Of a stretch of 64,000 nucleotides of DNA, positions 11,947-24,149 are shown piece by piece. Source of the DNA: Paragonimus skrjabini miyazakii (Eukaryota > Platyhelminthes > Trematoda > Plagiorchiida > Troglotrematidae); the NCBI GenBank assembly GCA_014338405.1, contig JTDE01001117.1, positions 131,248 through 195,247 on the forward strand. Reading direction: 5' to 3'. The notes beneath the pieces are model-generated. The model searched no databases, was not told the origin of the DNA, and saw only the letters and a program-made list of their open reading frames with translations. The first letter of the stretch is position 1. Every line of letters begins with the position of its first letter. A program made the position numbers and the translations under genes.

Positions 11947-14900
11947 CAGTTGAGGAATAAACTACTCACAAATCTAAGGATGGTTATGAAGCAATATTCT
12001 GAATGATGGTCCGTAGGACTAGATTCAAATGGTGGTCGGCAAATTTGGTAGAAGGGATCACACTCAAAACTTTGTCGATCCAATAAGGGCTTGAACTACA
12101 ATGAATTGAATCTTGGTTACATAGCAGATCCAAGAGTGCTTCATTATTGGTGAAACTTGGCAATCAATTTCATACGCGTGAGGCCAACTGACACTCGCAG
12201 CAAGAACTTCGACAATTCACTGTGCATAAATTCCGTATTGATTAAAACGAAGAGGATAATTCTTAACATCACTGAGTGACAGCATGGCTACACTACAAGA
12301 CTTGAAACTTCAGACAACAATTGTCAAAAAGCGGTTCACGATTATTGTATCACTTGCCTTCTTTTGTCATTGCTAGTAGGTAAAGTGGTTAAAATGTCAC
12401 CCATTACAAGAATATGTCCATAAAGATTACTGCACTCTATATTTGTTAACTACCTCTTTTTTAGTTCACCTGCTTTCAGGTAAGAGTAATTGTCACAGTT
12501 CGCACATTCGAATAATAGTCTAACAGAATTGCATTTGGTTAAGAACGGACCTCAGAAATGACCAAGTCCTTTTATCACTTTTGTCTTTGTTAAGCACCGT
12601 TTCATCTTCCATAACTCGTTTGTCAGAGTTGTCTTGCTGATACACCGCAGGTTCATTGCAGCTATGGTTCGTAAGTTATAGCAGTTGAGTGGCTGGAGAC
12701 TGAATGTTGAACCGAACGTTCTACTCTCCGTTTTGGAACGTTAATTTTTACTTCTTACACAAAGCAAAGGCTTTCCAGATCATTGCATGGTCAGCATTAA
12801 ACAATCGCTCGCCTCAAGTCTTAAACAATTTAGGCAGTTATATTATTAACGGATGCAACCAAGCGAGCCTTCTAAATTAAGCCACACTTTGTTGAGGACA
12901 ACCACAATTTGTTCAAGAGAGCTTATTCTCTCTGAAACGTAAACATGGTGCATTTTAGCACTCCAACAATGTCGGTATTAAAGTTTCTGAGGTGCAAGTA
13001 ACAATGAACTTCGAACTCAATTTGCCAGCGTATGTACTACCACTCTTGCGGACACTTCATGTATCACCATCGTTTTTGCTCCGCCTTCCTGTCCCCTCAG
13101 TCCCACGAGATATTTACGACTTACATGGTAGTTATTTGTTAAGGCTTTTTATATCATCCACTCATTGAGTTTCTCCACACAAACACTTTCTTCTTGCTCA
13201 AAATTCTTTAGTTGTTCCCCTGTAAATATTTGTGAACGGCAGACAAAAACAGTACATTTTTGATCTTGAAACACATCGATCCCTGAATTCTACTCATTTT
13301 TACTTGATATTACCCAATACTTCGAAGTGAACACAGCGCCATATAGTTAAACTGCGTCACGCTCCAGTTCTAGGCTCCAACAGATACAATCACACTATAC
13401 CAAATTGAATACCAACAATACTCGATCAAAATACTGACCGGAAGGACTATGGTTGAATGTGGTTGGTGTTTAATTTTCCGTATTCCAAACCCCCCAGATT
13501 TCATGCAAACATCCATATTATTCGGCTTCATAACTCTGGGATAGATATTTTTTAACCGATTTTATAGTTTGCTATTCCAGTAAACAGCGTTACGATGAAG
13601 CCTGTTGGTATTAAAATTTTCACATTTTAGTTCCTGCAAAGCTGAAATCTATCTAATTAGCTGTTCAAAAATTTAGCTAAAACAGATGGATTTATAAGTA
13701 AGAGAAAGAATGTAACAGTTTGAAGAGAAGAGAAAAGTCTTTTAGAAAAGTTATCCAGAGTAGCTTGGTGATTCGTAACCAACTTAGAACTTCCGGACTT
13801 TCTGACTACAAAAAGACTATAAATATCTGCGACGTAATGTTGGTAATCAAGATGAGAAAATTTATCGATCAGCCTGAAAGTAAACGAATTGTTAGCAAAC
13901 CGAATGATTGCTTGATCAAAACTTCCTGGAACTAAAATTCGAGACAAAACATCCATAGAATCACTGTGATGTGTCTTAGTTGAAAATCCTAAAGACAACT
14001 TAATTGTAAATACTATCCACTTAACAATTTACTTTCATAATATACTACAGTTTTTTGCAAAAACATAGAACTCTAATATAGGCAGTCTGTAAGTAATCCC
14101 TGGATTCTTTGGGCAGACTCCAATCGAGGACTATTAACGCCAAATTGATTCTTTCGTATATGTTTTAGTTTGGTTAAATAATTGTCTGTAAGACTGAGAC
14201 GCACTGCAATCCGTAAAATTGTCTGTTTTCCTGTGGTGACCAGATGTTATTGTCTGTGTTCTTCTAGTGAGGTGTGAGAGAGGTTCCGGTTAATCCGCTT
14301 TAAGTCCCGCCCAATCCCCAGCTAATTTAGCATCACACTGCGAAAGACACAATAACCTTCACTTCCTTAGCTATGCGTCGTACAAGAGGGTCGTCAAGGG
14401 TTTCAACTGATGCAATTGTTCAAAACGATTGACAGTGTTGTTTCACATACTTTTTCACGCGGACACAAAAAGGGACGAGTGGCTGACTGACACCGTTAGA
14501 TCAGCCTCTGTTATCATTGACCTTTTCAATACCTCATGAATGACATATTCAGGGCGGGGCGAAAAAATTTAGACCGCTCGTACGAGAACGATATACCGGA
14601 ATTGGTATCGGAGTAGTACCAACCACCGGATGCCAGTTTAGGTTAATTATATATCCAGGGTGTTATTTGGGAGAAAGGTTTCAAAGAAATATGTACATGC
14701 CTCAACCCTTAGCTACTGGTTATTTGTTGCGTGTTGGTGTGGTGCGACAAAAGAAAGTAGAACTAGCTAAAGCTGAATATACCGATGAACTGAGATCCTT
14801 ACCTCTAAATATCTTAGGATTTGCTGTACATTGGACAAAAAGATTGGTCATATGTTACAGTTTCGTCACAGTTTTGACGTTTGCCGCTGCAAACTCATGA

Positions 14901-16310
14901 TATAAATTATCTATAAGACGTCCCAAACTTTATAAACGTCTTTTCATCAGACTTGTCTTAAAACGAATATAATAGCTTATCGTTTAGCACGTGACGGTGT
15001 CACCCGTGACGAACACAGCTTTGTATTCAAATTAAAACTTTCATCTGAAGCAGAACAGACCTGAACAAACAACGGCTCTTATTCAAAACCCTTTTGTATT
15101 GTGGGTCGTGGGAAAGTGATATTGCGCTCAGGTTCCTATCAAATTTAGCATCTTTGACATTATATTTTGTCGGCGTCATAGATGCATTGTTGCTAAGCAG
15201 ACTGCAGTTTGTTAAAAGTTCTGGTGCCTGATTTCCATGGCGCTTTTTATTTTTTTTCCTACAGCCGATTGCCCTTAGTTACGGGACGTCCCGCTAAGCA
15301 TGTGCGTATATGGCATGCGAAACTGAAACGTCTGTTTACGCAACTCAGTCCGTAACAATGCATATAAGACTAGTCACCCAGATATCAGCCCCAACTCGCT
15401 TTGCCTGGGTGATAAATTACTTATCCGGATGCTATGTAAAATTTGTTGACCGTTCGTGTTGTCAAAAATGATTTCTTGTTAGCTGAAGGGATGATGTGCT
15501 CTACGCGTCAGAAACAAACTCAGCCTTATCCAATATGACTGGTACTTCACAGGAATTCACAGATACTGTGATGTGTACTGGAGTACGTACGCACGTTGTT
15601 AGCAACTCAGTGTCCTCCAACCGAGGTGTTCAACTCCCAGTTCATGAAGCGCTAATAACCCAACAAATCCTCAACTAACAATCGTCCATTAATATAATTT
15701 TGTTCCAATTATACGCAGTGAATAAAAATCTAGTGACAAGGTGTTGTTTCAGTCGTGTTCATTACGCTTGTTCACTAGTGGAGTGAACTTAACCTTGATT
15801 TGCGTTCTTTCTATCCTTTCACAAAAACTGAACTTACAAACTAAAACACTAGCGAGAATTCAAGAACTACCTCGGGATCATGACGCTTTATGTGTTTCAC
15901 ATCCTTCGGAGTGGTAACCTTACGCTTCATGTTAGATAACTCAATTTGAGAGGGTTACTTGTTACATCAACATTAAGGTTATGTGCACAGTTATTACCGA
16001 TTTCCCAGGTAAATGATTAGGCAGCTTCCTCAGAAAAACAACCCATGACTTCTTATTCTGTTTAACCCAAAAATCGGTGGTTGACCCGAGGGCTGTAAAC
16101 GTCCCCGAAGTCATTAATGTATTTTAACCAATTTATTTCGTATGAGTTACCTGAGTTGCAGGTGTCATTGCATAACTATACCACCAAAATGTGCACAATA
16201 TACTCATTCCTTGAAATGCTCAACTAAAAGGTTTCATCAAAAATGTCACTGTCCGACTTCTAGAACCCATCATTATGTGCTGCAAGATCAAGTCGGAATC
16301 GCCGTTATGA
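11947..16310. other. long stretch without a supported gene
   Basis: Candidates too weak to call: 13657-13998 on minus (113 codons, preceded by a fair acceptor, tgtctttag, but with no clear donor), 14667-14900 on plus (77 codons) and 15496-15678 on plus (60 codons). No repeat family was identified. The frame at 16142-16438 overlaps the endonuclease-like fragment that follows. Confidence 0.4.
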
Positions 16311-16535
16311 CAACCCTCGCTAAAATATCTCAACGCGGTGGTGAGATGGATGGATTGCGGACAATGCGAAGAATGCGGACGAGTGAACCAGCTACGAAAT
16401 CGAATCCACGAGCGACGAGTGGCCAGCAAGAAACATGACAGAACGCATCAGCCACATGCAAAAACCAGAAAGAAGTACACAGGACATTTAAATGAAAATC
16501 GCCGCTGTATTGTGAACTGTAATTCCGGTTCATGA
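16311..16535 (+). pseudogene. GIY-YIG/Penelope-like endonuclease fragment, N-terminal half
   Basis: The frame contains VVRWMDCGQCEECGRV followed by NQLRNRIHERRVASKKHD and, later, a TGHLNEN segment. Penelope-like proteins typically have a Cys-rich V-x-Y-x-(V/I)-x-C-x-x-C segment, then the GIY-YIG core (Y-V/I-G-x-T-G-R), then L-x-x-R-(I/L)-x-E-H, then a G-H motif. Here the Y-I-G-x-T-G part is missing between the cysteines and QLRNRIHE, so the fragment has a deletion and would not be active. It is oriented opposite to the C-terminal fragment at 16871-17087. Identification is by motif order only. Confidence 0.4.
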
Positions 16536-16709
16536 ACACGAGTGCACGCGTTGTGTGAGAAGGTGCAGGTTGGAAAATAAAGATCGCGCTTTATTGGACG
16601 GCTTTTTACTACAATTAGACTGGAATGGAGAGTTAACCATGTGTTTCTTATCAAGATTGCAATAATCTAACACTAACGAATGTTCGAAACAGTTGGTTCC
16701 CTTCATAAA

Positions 16710-16807
16710 TTTGAACAAAGCAGTAAGAAGACGGACAGAGGTAGATGCTAGCATTTCGTATTGCCTCTTCAGTACCAAATAACAATAACCAGGAACATAT
16801 ATATGAC
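16710..16807. repeat. left arm of short inverted repeat flanking Penelope-like remnant
   Basis: About 98 bp, reverse-complementary to 17088-17185 with almost no mismatch (one C/T near the inner end and one near the outer end). Core: GACGGACAGAGGTAGATGCT through AACAATAACCAGGAACATAT. It lies downstream (in minus-strand sense) of the stop of the remnant at 16871, separated by about 60 bp with a G-rich run (16813-16829). Confidence 0.95.
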
Positions 16808-16870
16808 AATATTGGGGTGGGGGGTTGAGGAAATAAAATAGCAAATTAGGTGGAGAACAACAACGCAAAA

Positions 16871-17087
16871 CTATCGGGTCCATGGGAGTCTAAGGCTTAC
16901 ATATAATTGTTTTTGTACACACAATGCTGACTTGAGACGACTAATCGCGACCGCCTCAGCGAGACGCAGGAAACGCGGATTAGTGTGACGCATTATAATC
17001 CTAAATGTTGATTCAGGATTAATCCGGTGCCCGGTGGCCAACATGTTTGGCGATAGACGAGGCCAGAAGTTTGCGCGAAATTTGCGT
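16871..17087 (-). pseudogene. Penelope-like GIY-YIG protein, C-terminal end
   Basis: On the minus strand the open frame reads NMLATGHRINPESTFRI, then RFLRLAEAVAISRLKSALCV and QKQLYVSLRLPW before a stop at 16871-16873. The G-H-x-(I/V)-N motif, the A-E-A-(V/I)-A-I segment, the L-C-x-Q-K segment and a terminal L-P-W are what is expected at the end of GIY-YIG proteins from flatworm Penelope-like retroelements. Only about 60 codons survive, and the frame continues upstream into the right inverted-repeat arm, so most of the element (including reverse transcriptase) is gone. Confidence 0.6.
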
Positions 17088-17185
17088 GTCACATATATGT
17101 TCCTGGTTATTGTTATTTGGTACTGAAGAGGCAATACGAAATGCTAGCATCTACCTCTGTCCGTCTTCTTACTGCTTTGTACAAA
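17088..17185. repeat. right arm of short inverted repeat flanking Penelope-like remnant
   Basis: Reverse complement of 16710-16807: GTTCCTGGTTATTGTTATTT through ACCTCTGTCCGTCTTCTTAC. The two arms enclose 280 bp. Similarity ends just outside CTTTGTACAAA (17185). Terminal repeats in direct or inverted arrangement are known from Penelope-like elements, which fits the coding remnant between the arms. Confidence 0.95.
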
Positions 17186-17307
17186 CTAACGAATATTGTC
17201 TCGTAAGAAACCAATAATCTTTGCGTTCTTATCGGGAGTGATTCAATGACACCAATACAAAGATGAAGGTTTGTGTACATGTCTCTTTACTAGGACATTA
17301 ATTTTAG

Positions 17308-17474
17308 TACTAACCGCAACAGATACTGTCAAGTTTAATTGTGATATCAACCGAACCTTTTATTTGGGTCCAAATTACCAGGTTAACAGCAGCCAGTCAA
17401 ACGTTTTGTGGTATCATACCCTAGTCACATCCCTGGGGCTAAATATTCGATTACACTTTACTGACTTGTCATAG
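17308..17474 (+). CDS. candidate exon with Ig-like cysteine-tryptophan pattern
   Basis: A fair acceptor (acattaattttag, ending 17307) precedes an open frame in phase 1, the usual intron phase for Ig-domain exons. The peptide has ATDTVKFNCDINRT, then NVLWYHTL: the B-strand V-x-F-x-C followed 23 residues later by L-W-Y, as in the core of an immunoglobulin fold. The second cysteine (Y-x-C) is not reached before the stop at 17472, and no clean donor is visible, so either the exon ends early at an unrecognised donor or this is coincidence. Confidence 0.25.
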
Positions 17475-17702
17475 CCTTACACACACTCCTTAAGCACTCC
17501 AACTTCCACGGCTCCAGTTGCGTCATAGCTCTGAGGCAGTCATGTCAGATCTACACAAATATTTTCAAATGTATTGCATATGACTTTGTATGTAAAAGGT
17601 GAGCTTTTTTATCTGTCCTAACAGCCAGATTTCCTATAAACTTTAGGTATGAATTTGATGTACTCATAAGTAAACGCTTTTGGATATGATACTTTGATCG
17701 TA

Positions 17703-17908
17703 CCTAATGTGAGGTCAGTGGCACGGTGATTGACATGGTTGCCTCAGGAAAGCGTGGCCAAAATTCTAGTCCCGGCCGTGGCAAGAATATGCACTACTGA
17801 CGAGCTTTAGCAGGAGAGAAACTCGAGTGCTTTTTTCGAGAGAGGCTGATCTGTGATTTTATCTGAATACGAATTTTACAATCAAGTGCGAATGATGCCC
17901 AGCTTGTA
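17703..17908 (+). repeat. tRNA-derived SINE, family A
   Basis: Starts CCTAATGTGAGGTCAGTGGC (A-box region), continues to ATTCTAGTCCCGGCCGTGGC (B-box region), then ATGCACTACTGACGAGC and AAACTCGAGTGCTT. After the AGAGGCTGATCT block it decays. The first 20 bases match the copy at 63827 with one change, so the 5' end of the family is well defined. Confidence 0.7.
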
Positions 17909-19559
17909 ATCAACCAGCTGCCCGACTACTCATCAATATCCATCAGTTATGTATTTAGACTGTGGATAAATAAATGTAAGCTAGCCTGTTTGTTGAGCAC
18001 AGGTTTTCAATGATATACCTCAGAAGACTTCATGCCAGACCCTCTATCGTTCGATTAAGTGGAGAAGTGTGCGACGATCAATTAGGTCAACACTCTGAGA
18101 CAACTATATACTGTCATACTTAATCCGACAGCAGCTTCTCTGCAACCTAAAACACGTGCTCAATCCTCGAATTGAACAATCAAACAGGTATACATTTCAA
18201 AGCAATAAGCATAACACAATTCTTTCACGGTTTTCTTTTGAAGCAGGCCGGCGAGAAAGCATGCAGTTATGCAGAGAATGTCATCCAATGTGGGTGGCAT
18301 CCAACTTGCAAGACTAATTTTTCCAAAATTTACTGGGTTTATGGTTAAACAAGTTTGAAACTGAACCAATTGTGTGATACTCTACTGTGCTTGCCGAACT
18401 TGTCTTGGCTCACCAAGTTTTTATATTGTGGACAGGATTCGCATCGAGAAAATTGTTGTTAGCCTACGCTCATCCATTCGTTCAATAATTTCAAAAAGAT
18501 GGCAGTGCTTTGCTTTCTTGTATCCTACAGTATTTTCGTTCCTTTAGTCAACATGCAATAGGCAAACTCTAAAATCGGCGGAGTAAAGACATTACCTCAC
18601 TTAATATAACCCCTTGCAATGTTATACATGAGTTTAAATATCAACGTTAAGGATAAATGTGGTGCAGCTATATCGGTTAACTCTCCCGAAGTTTACATAG
18701 GAACAAACTTAGACCTACACATTCGGAAAATAGATACCTCCTCTCCGTATTTTTCAATATCGATAGGTTATATTCTAACAAACCGTACAGTCTAATAATT
18801 CGCCCCAAATTACAGGATTTTCTGCGAGCGCAGGAGCCTCTGTGTAAGTGTTATTACAAAAACGAATAAGGATTGTGCAAAAGAAGTGGTTGTTCTTCAC
18901 CACGGATTTCTGTGAACAAAATTCTCACAGGTATTGAACCGGAATCGAGCGATGATATTTGTAAAATATGTGCAAATAATATCAACGTATCAAACCAAAT
19001 GTTTTATGATCACATTCATGGATTCGAGTTGTTCTACTGAAATAATGTTTGTAGAAGCTGCGATCATCTGGAATCTTCCAACTGTTATTTGCACATGAAC
19101 TTAGATAAAAAGGCTTAGGAAAGAATTTCAGACGAGATGGTTGAAACGTAGAGTACTACAACTTGCTAGTAACGTTGTGTTATTAACAATCCATTTATCA
19201 AGAACTACAAAGAAGTTGAGACTCAGGAATTTGTAGAGCCGTTATTTTTACTAGGAGAGCAACGTGTGTTGTAGTACAAAGAAACTGCAAAAAGTGAAGT
19301 CCATTCGGAAATAAGTTAGTCCTGAATATGTGATTCCCAAACACTGAGATGTTAATTTTCTACAAAACCCGTTTTCGACTACTCATGAATTAGATTAAAT
19401 GTGACAAGAGAATATGTTCGATTAGAACTTTATCACACGTCTGCTTCAGAAAAAATGGACCGAACCAAAATTCGATTAGGTGCTTGGATGAAATAAAATC
19501 GGCAATGAACCCAGATATGCGTTTGTCATCCTCCTAATGTGCAATGGAAGTATATTTGA
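17909..19559. other. unassigned stretch
   Basis: One minus frame (18160-18369, 69 codons) without splice support. No domain or repeat was recognised. Confidence 0.4.
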
Positions 19560-19714
19560 GTTTGGCATAATCACAACCACCCCATCGTCCAAGACGCAGT
19601 ATATAGTGATCTATTCAACACAGATTGTCAACTCTCAAAATGGTTTGGGAAAGCCGTCGGTATCTTCAAGGTACTGTTTACCAAGCGCTCGAATTGCATA
19701 ATTTATTTTCGTTG
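19560..19714 (+). CDS. candidate exon upstream of a 49-bp intron
   Basis: Open frame from after a TGA (19557-19559) to a strong donor, CGTTG/GTAAGT, at 19715. It includes SKWFGKAVGIFKVLFTKRS. The true 5' limit may be the acceptor-like gacgcag ending at 19599. Joined to 19764 the frame stays open for a further 26 codons. The antisense strand here also looks vaguely like retroelement debris, so the call is weak. Confidence 0.3.
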
Positions 19715-19763
19715 GTAAGTTTTTCTTTGACCTTTGATCGACGTGAACCCAATTAATTTCCAG

Positions 19764-19842
19764 TTGTCCGCTTGATGTGGCTGGGTCTCCAAGTAGCAAA
19801 TACGTATGCAAACACGTTGTTAAACCTCAACCAGACCAGTGA
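19764..19842 (+). CDS. candidate exon downstream of a 49-bp intron
   Basis: Follows the acceptor aattaatttccag (ending 19763). In the phase set by the upstream segment it reads CCPLDVAGSPSSKYVCK and reaches TGA at 19840-19842; alternatively it could end at a GTATGC donor-like site near 19804. A very short GT-AG intron is normal for many flatworm genes. No family was recognised. Confidence 0.3.
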
Positions 19843-22800
19843 TATCACCAGTGCCCTGACAAGCATCTGGTTCCAATGACCACCATTGATTTAGTAGACA
19901 GCTGTTTTCACTTTGATGAGTCTCATCAACTCCGCACGCATTGGGGCACTTCAGTCGATGGCCCATGAATAATTGCCAGGTGTTTGTACTACTGCCCAGG
20001 AATAATCAAGATACATCTAGTAGACCGTGGAGTAGATATCACTGGGGTTGCCGGAAGGTATAACTGTGTAAATCATTGTGAACGCCTGCTAGGTTTTAGG
20101 CCAACAACAATCGCCCGGCTAAATTCAGTCCGAAAGTAAAGAAGTACAACTGAGAAGAAAATTGAGTTTTCTTCAATTTTAAACCGTTAAGGTCATTACA
20201 GTTTTAGCAAAGCCCAAACTGGAAGTTCTCTTGCTAAGATTCAGTCCGAATAGACTTACTGGACAATCGCAGATAAAAAGGTGGCAGACTGACGAGTCAC
20301 AGTGCTGTTCGGATAAGCAACACGTGTTAATTGCTGAACTTCATGTCGAGCGAAGCAAGTTAAAATGCATTAAAATATGTTTATTTCGCATCTAACGAAT
20401 ATGGGGAAACAATAATGTGCATGCAATGAAAAACAACTTTCCCCAACAACTGATGAAACAAATTGATGAGACTGTCTTATTCCACTATAAGATTAATGGT
20501 TTAGTCTTTAGTAAAAATGATCATAACCCACCTCTCACCAGCTCGACTACTAGTCTAACTGCCTGTCAAATTTTTCTAAATCCAAACTTGTTGACTATGA
20601 AATCGTTCAGAAAACAAGAACCCTGTCCAAATAATAAATGGAAGGGAAGTTTTAAAAAATACAAACTTACATAGCTAATCGTAAAGTTATTTCACTAGAA
20701 GAAAACTTTGGAAGTCTGCAGTTTTATTCATATAACTCAGGCCCATCTCTGGCACGGATAATTTTATGCTTAAACATGCTAATCTAAACGTTGGGTTTCA
20801 GAAAATGTATGATCTAACTGCACAGAAATGCACTTTAGTAAAACTAAATCTAAAAAAGTAATCTCTTTAGGGTGGGTGCTTATGGCTCCTGTTTTTTCTT
20901 CCTCTCAATTGAAGTAGGCAACGTTTACAACTTCACTGAAACCTGAATACGCTGGTTCGATTTCCAGCATGCCTTCTTATCACCTACGTTCATAAGGTTA
21001 TTTACCATAAAATTGTTTGCTTATTGATGTAATACGTTTTTCATGTTTCTCTCACAATGACCACTACTGTACATACAATTTTAGATTAACGTGTTAACTC
21101 TTCTCTGTTACTAATTTTTCAAAGTTTTTTGGCAGACCTACTCTCGTTAAAGTGAGTTGTTATTGCTGTTGTCAATGTTTTTTAAATGATCTTACCTAAG
21201 GTTTTAATAAACTGCATGCTGTTATGACGACCTCCCCCGTTTGATATAAATGACCACACTTTCAATGATTAGATGTAAACATGTGAGCCGCAGAATCACT
21301 CGGAAGTTAAAAACATGTATAATCAAATAGTAGCTGTAGTGGACGAAGATACATGTGCATCTTATACGACTTCCGGCTGAAGTGCTATTTATTCAGCTAT
21401 ATAGTGACGAAAAAACACTGACATTTTATATGTTGTTTGTCACAATTATATTTAGAATGGATCATAATGTATACAAAATTGTATCGGCCATCTGTTTGAA
21501 AAATTTCTTACAGTTGACACATTGGTGATTTGAGAGATTATAAGAAATAACAAGCATTTACCTTGCTGGTCGTTACGTCAGAAAATTCTATTTTTTTATG
21601 TTTTGGCTTGAATGATACTCAGCTTAATGAGGAAGGACTTTTCGGCTGAGAGGTTTAACCAAATACTAAAGACGGTAAACTTTTGGATAATCTAGAAATT
21701 AGGTAAAAGACAACAATAATCGGATTGAAGGTGTAATACATTGTGTCACCGGTGGCATTGTCTAAGTTTTAATTAGGAAGAGATCACGTAATTTTTATTT
21801 AAAACAGTCATTTGAAGATTAATGCACACACGCAATGTGGTGTACTGTCGGAACATGGCAACAAGGGACTTCAAGATTGTTTCCAAGAGTACTATCACTA
21901 ACGTTATAAACGCTGCTAATTTCATCATATTCACCATGTCTGCATATCGTCCTACTCAACAACTCAATGAGGGACGAGGTATACGTTTTACACACTAATC
22001 GATGTGTAAGGAGACCAGTGTCCAACCGGGAAGAATTTGTCTGCGTCGTTTTATTATACCCTGGGACAATATTACAGTACTTTGAAGTAACTAATAGCGT
22101 GAAGTATATACTGTTGCTGTTAGGTTTAATATATATGGGCCAACTTGTTCAATTATATTTGCTGATCGAACATTTGTAATTACCATGGCTTTACCACTTA
22201 CAAACAAGTTATTACTGCACAGTTCGCAAAGATCAGTTTATTCAGAAATACCATCGGACGGCAAGAATTATAACTCAAAAGTCAGCGTATATATGTCGGA
22301 CATTTGATTTGTTTGTATAGTCACGTGAGTCCATAATTTAACAGACAACTAGTTATAGGTTTACATAGGATTGTGTTAAAGATGATTTCGTAATACAGAG
22401 ATGTGTAGGTAATCTAGAGAGTAATATGTGACTGCATATCAACTATAAGTAATCTGATAAAATGTACATTAGACAGCTATAAAATAATAGCAATAAAGTG
22501 ACTGTGTTTTAGCAAAACATTACTTAAATAGTACAACTACAAATATTTAGTGTTTATGAATATCTTTTCTGTAAAGTTAAACGGAACAAGTAACAAATAT
22601 CCTTTTAACTAATAGCGAGAATTAAGAATGGGAGTCATAATTGAATTAGAAAATGAGTTTGTCAAAAACAGCCAAGAGCCATCAAATGACTAAGACGCCT
22701 GAATGTTAGCTAACCATTACACCGATGGGTGATACAATATAGGATGTCATAATATTTCTATTCGATTTGTTAATTAATTATGCAAGTTTCTTATTGGTTC

Positions 22801-23247
22801 GCTTAGTGCTTGATCTCACCATTTGAAACGAAAAGGTTAGAATGCCCATTATGCTTTGAGCAAAACTATATAGACGGCAGTGTTCAAAGTAAAGATAGAA
22901 TATCTGCAGAGTGAAAGCCAAATAGGAGCAGCCATTCATTATTCATAAACTATGTTTTTTCCTCACCGCTGAGTATTCTTGTGTTTCAGTACAACTCTCC
23001 AGTGTTTCCCAGGTCATTTTAAAAATTTGACTCAACTTATTTTTTGTTCAATCGGTTGAGCCAAACAACTCACACAATACTCAAGTACTTTTGAATTCCA
23101 TAAGAAAATTAAACTACACTTATTAAGAACCTACTTAACAACACCAGACAGCAGTCGACAACTTTGCAATACATTCGATTCGAATCATGCATTACTTTCG
23201 TGAAATCAATGAACATTACTTCTAGTTACCAGTAGTGTTTAACAATC
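19843..23247. other. unassigned stretch up to the gap
   Basis: Candidate frames without splice support: 20417-20674 on plus (85 codons, Lys/Asn-rich) and 21819-22025 on minus. A degraded tRNA-like head may lie on the minus strand near 22700-22730. An isolated B-box-like GGTTCGATTTCC lies at about 20954. Nothing firm. Confidence 0.4.
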
Positions 23248-23592
23248 NNNNNNNNNNNNNNNNNNNNNNNNNNNNNNNNNNNNNNNNNNNNNNNNNNNNN
23301 NNNNNNNNNNNNNNNNNNNNNNNNNNNNNNNNNNNNNNNNNNNNNNNNNNNNNNNNNNNNNNNNNNNNNNNNNNNNNNNNNNNNNNNNNNNNNNNNNNNN
23401 NNNNNNNNNNNNNNNNNNNNNNNNNNNNNNNNNNNNNNNNNNNNNNNNNNNNNNNNNNNNNNNNNNNNNNNNNNNNNNNNNNNNNNNNNNNNNNNNNNNN
23501 NNNNNNNNNNNNNNNNNNNNNNNNNNNNNNNNNNNNNNNNNNNNNNNNNNNNNNNNNNNNNNNNNNNNNNNNNNNNNNNNNNNNNNNNNNNN
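23248..23592. other. assembly gap
   Basis: 345 consecutive N. Open frames spanning it are artefacts. The flanks are ordinary AT-rich sequence with no shared repeat visible. Confidence 0.99.
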
Positions 23593-23955
23593 CAATACAC
23601 GTTACCAAAAATTAACGAAATAATTATATTTATACCATTTATGCACCTGGTTATTCCATCCGAATAAACAGATTCGATTAGTTACGCTTACCATTCTGTC
23701 CAGTTGACGATTTGGCTATCACCCGGTATCTCTTAAGATAAAGTCGCAGTTTGGCTGAGAGAATTTATGCATTGCATCCAACCTAATGTATTCGTTAAGA
23801 TAATGTTTTAAATAATTACTAAATAAATAATACATAAGCTTACGTGCTCTGACAACTTTCATAAAACATCCAAAAATTCAGTATTGCGTGAGTGATCCAG
23901 CTCAGTTTCGGAAAAGTAATCAACCATTCTTGTAGCCATTGCTATCTCTGAACAG

Positions 23956-24149
23956 ATGGATTGGAACTTATTATTTTGACTCAATTTGATACAATGTTTC
24001 AATTGTTCCCTGTGAACCTAATTGTTGACAAAAGGTGGATCGACATAACTCGAAGTATATTTCCAACCAACAATGTTTCCCGAAACAGTAGTAGATTTGT
24101 CTTATGTTTCAGGAAGGCACAATATCATCATAAATATTCCTATATGAAG
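23956..24149 (+). CDS. candidate internal exon, unknown protein
   Basis: Bounded by a good acceptor (gctatctctgaacag, ending 23955) and a good donor (ATGAAG/GTAACC at 24150). The 194-bp segment is open in one frame (two bases, then 64 codons), with GLELIILTQFDTMFQLFPV and later SRFVLCFRKAQYHHKYSY. It would follow a phase-1 intron and end in phase 0. No domain was recognised. Confidence 0.33.

Noticed and set aside
16813..16829. G-run as a G-quadruplex
   Set aside because: Only two to three usable G-tracts in a row; no four-tract pattern.
16530..16883. 117-codon minus frame
   Set aside because: It runs through the inverted-repeat arm and the non-coding tail of the Penelope-like remnant; no domain or splice sites.
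23222..23615. Open frames of 118-128 codons on both strands
   Set aside because: They consist of N from the assembly gap.
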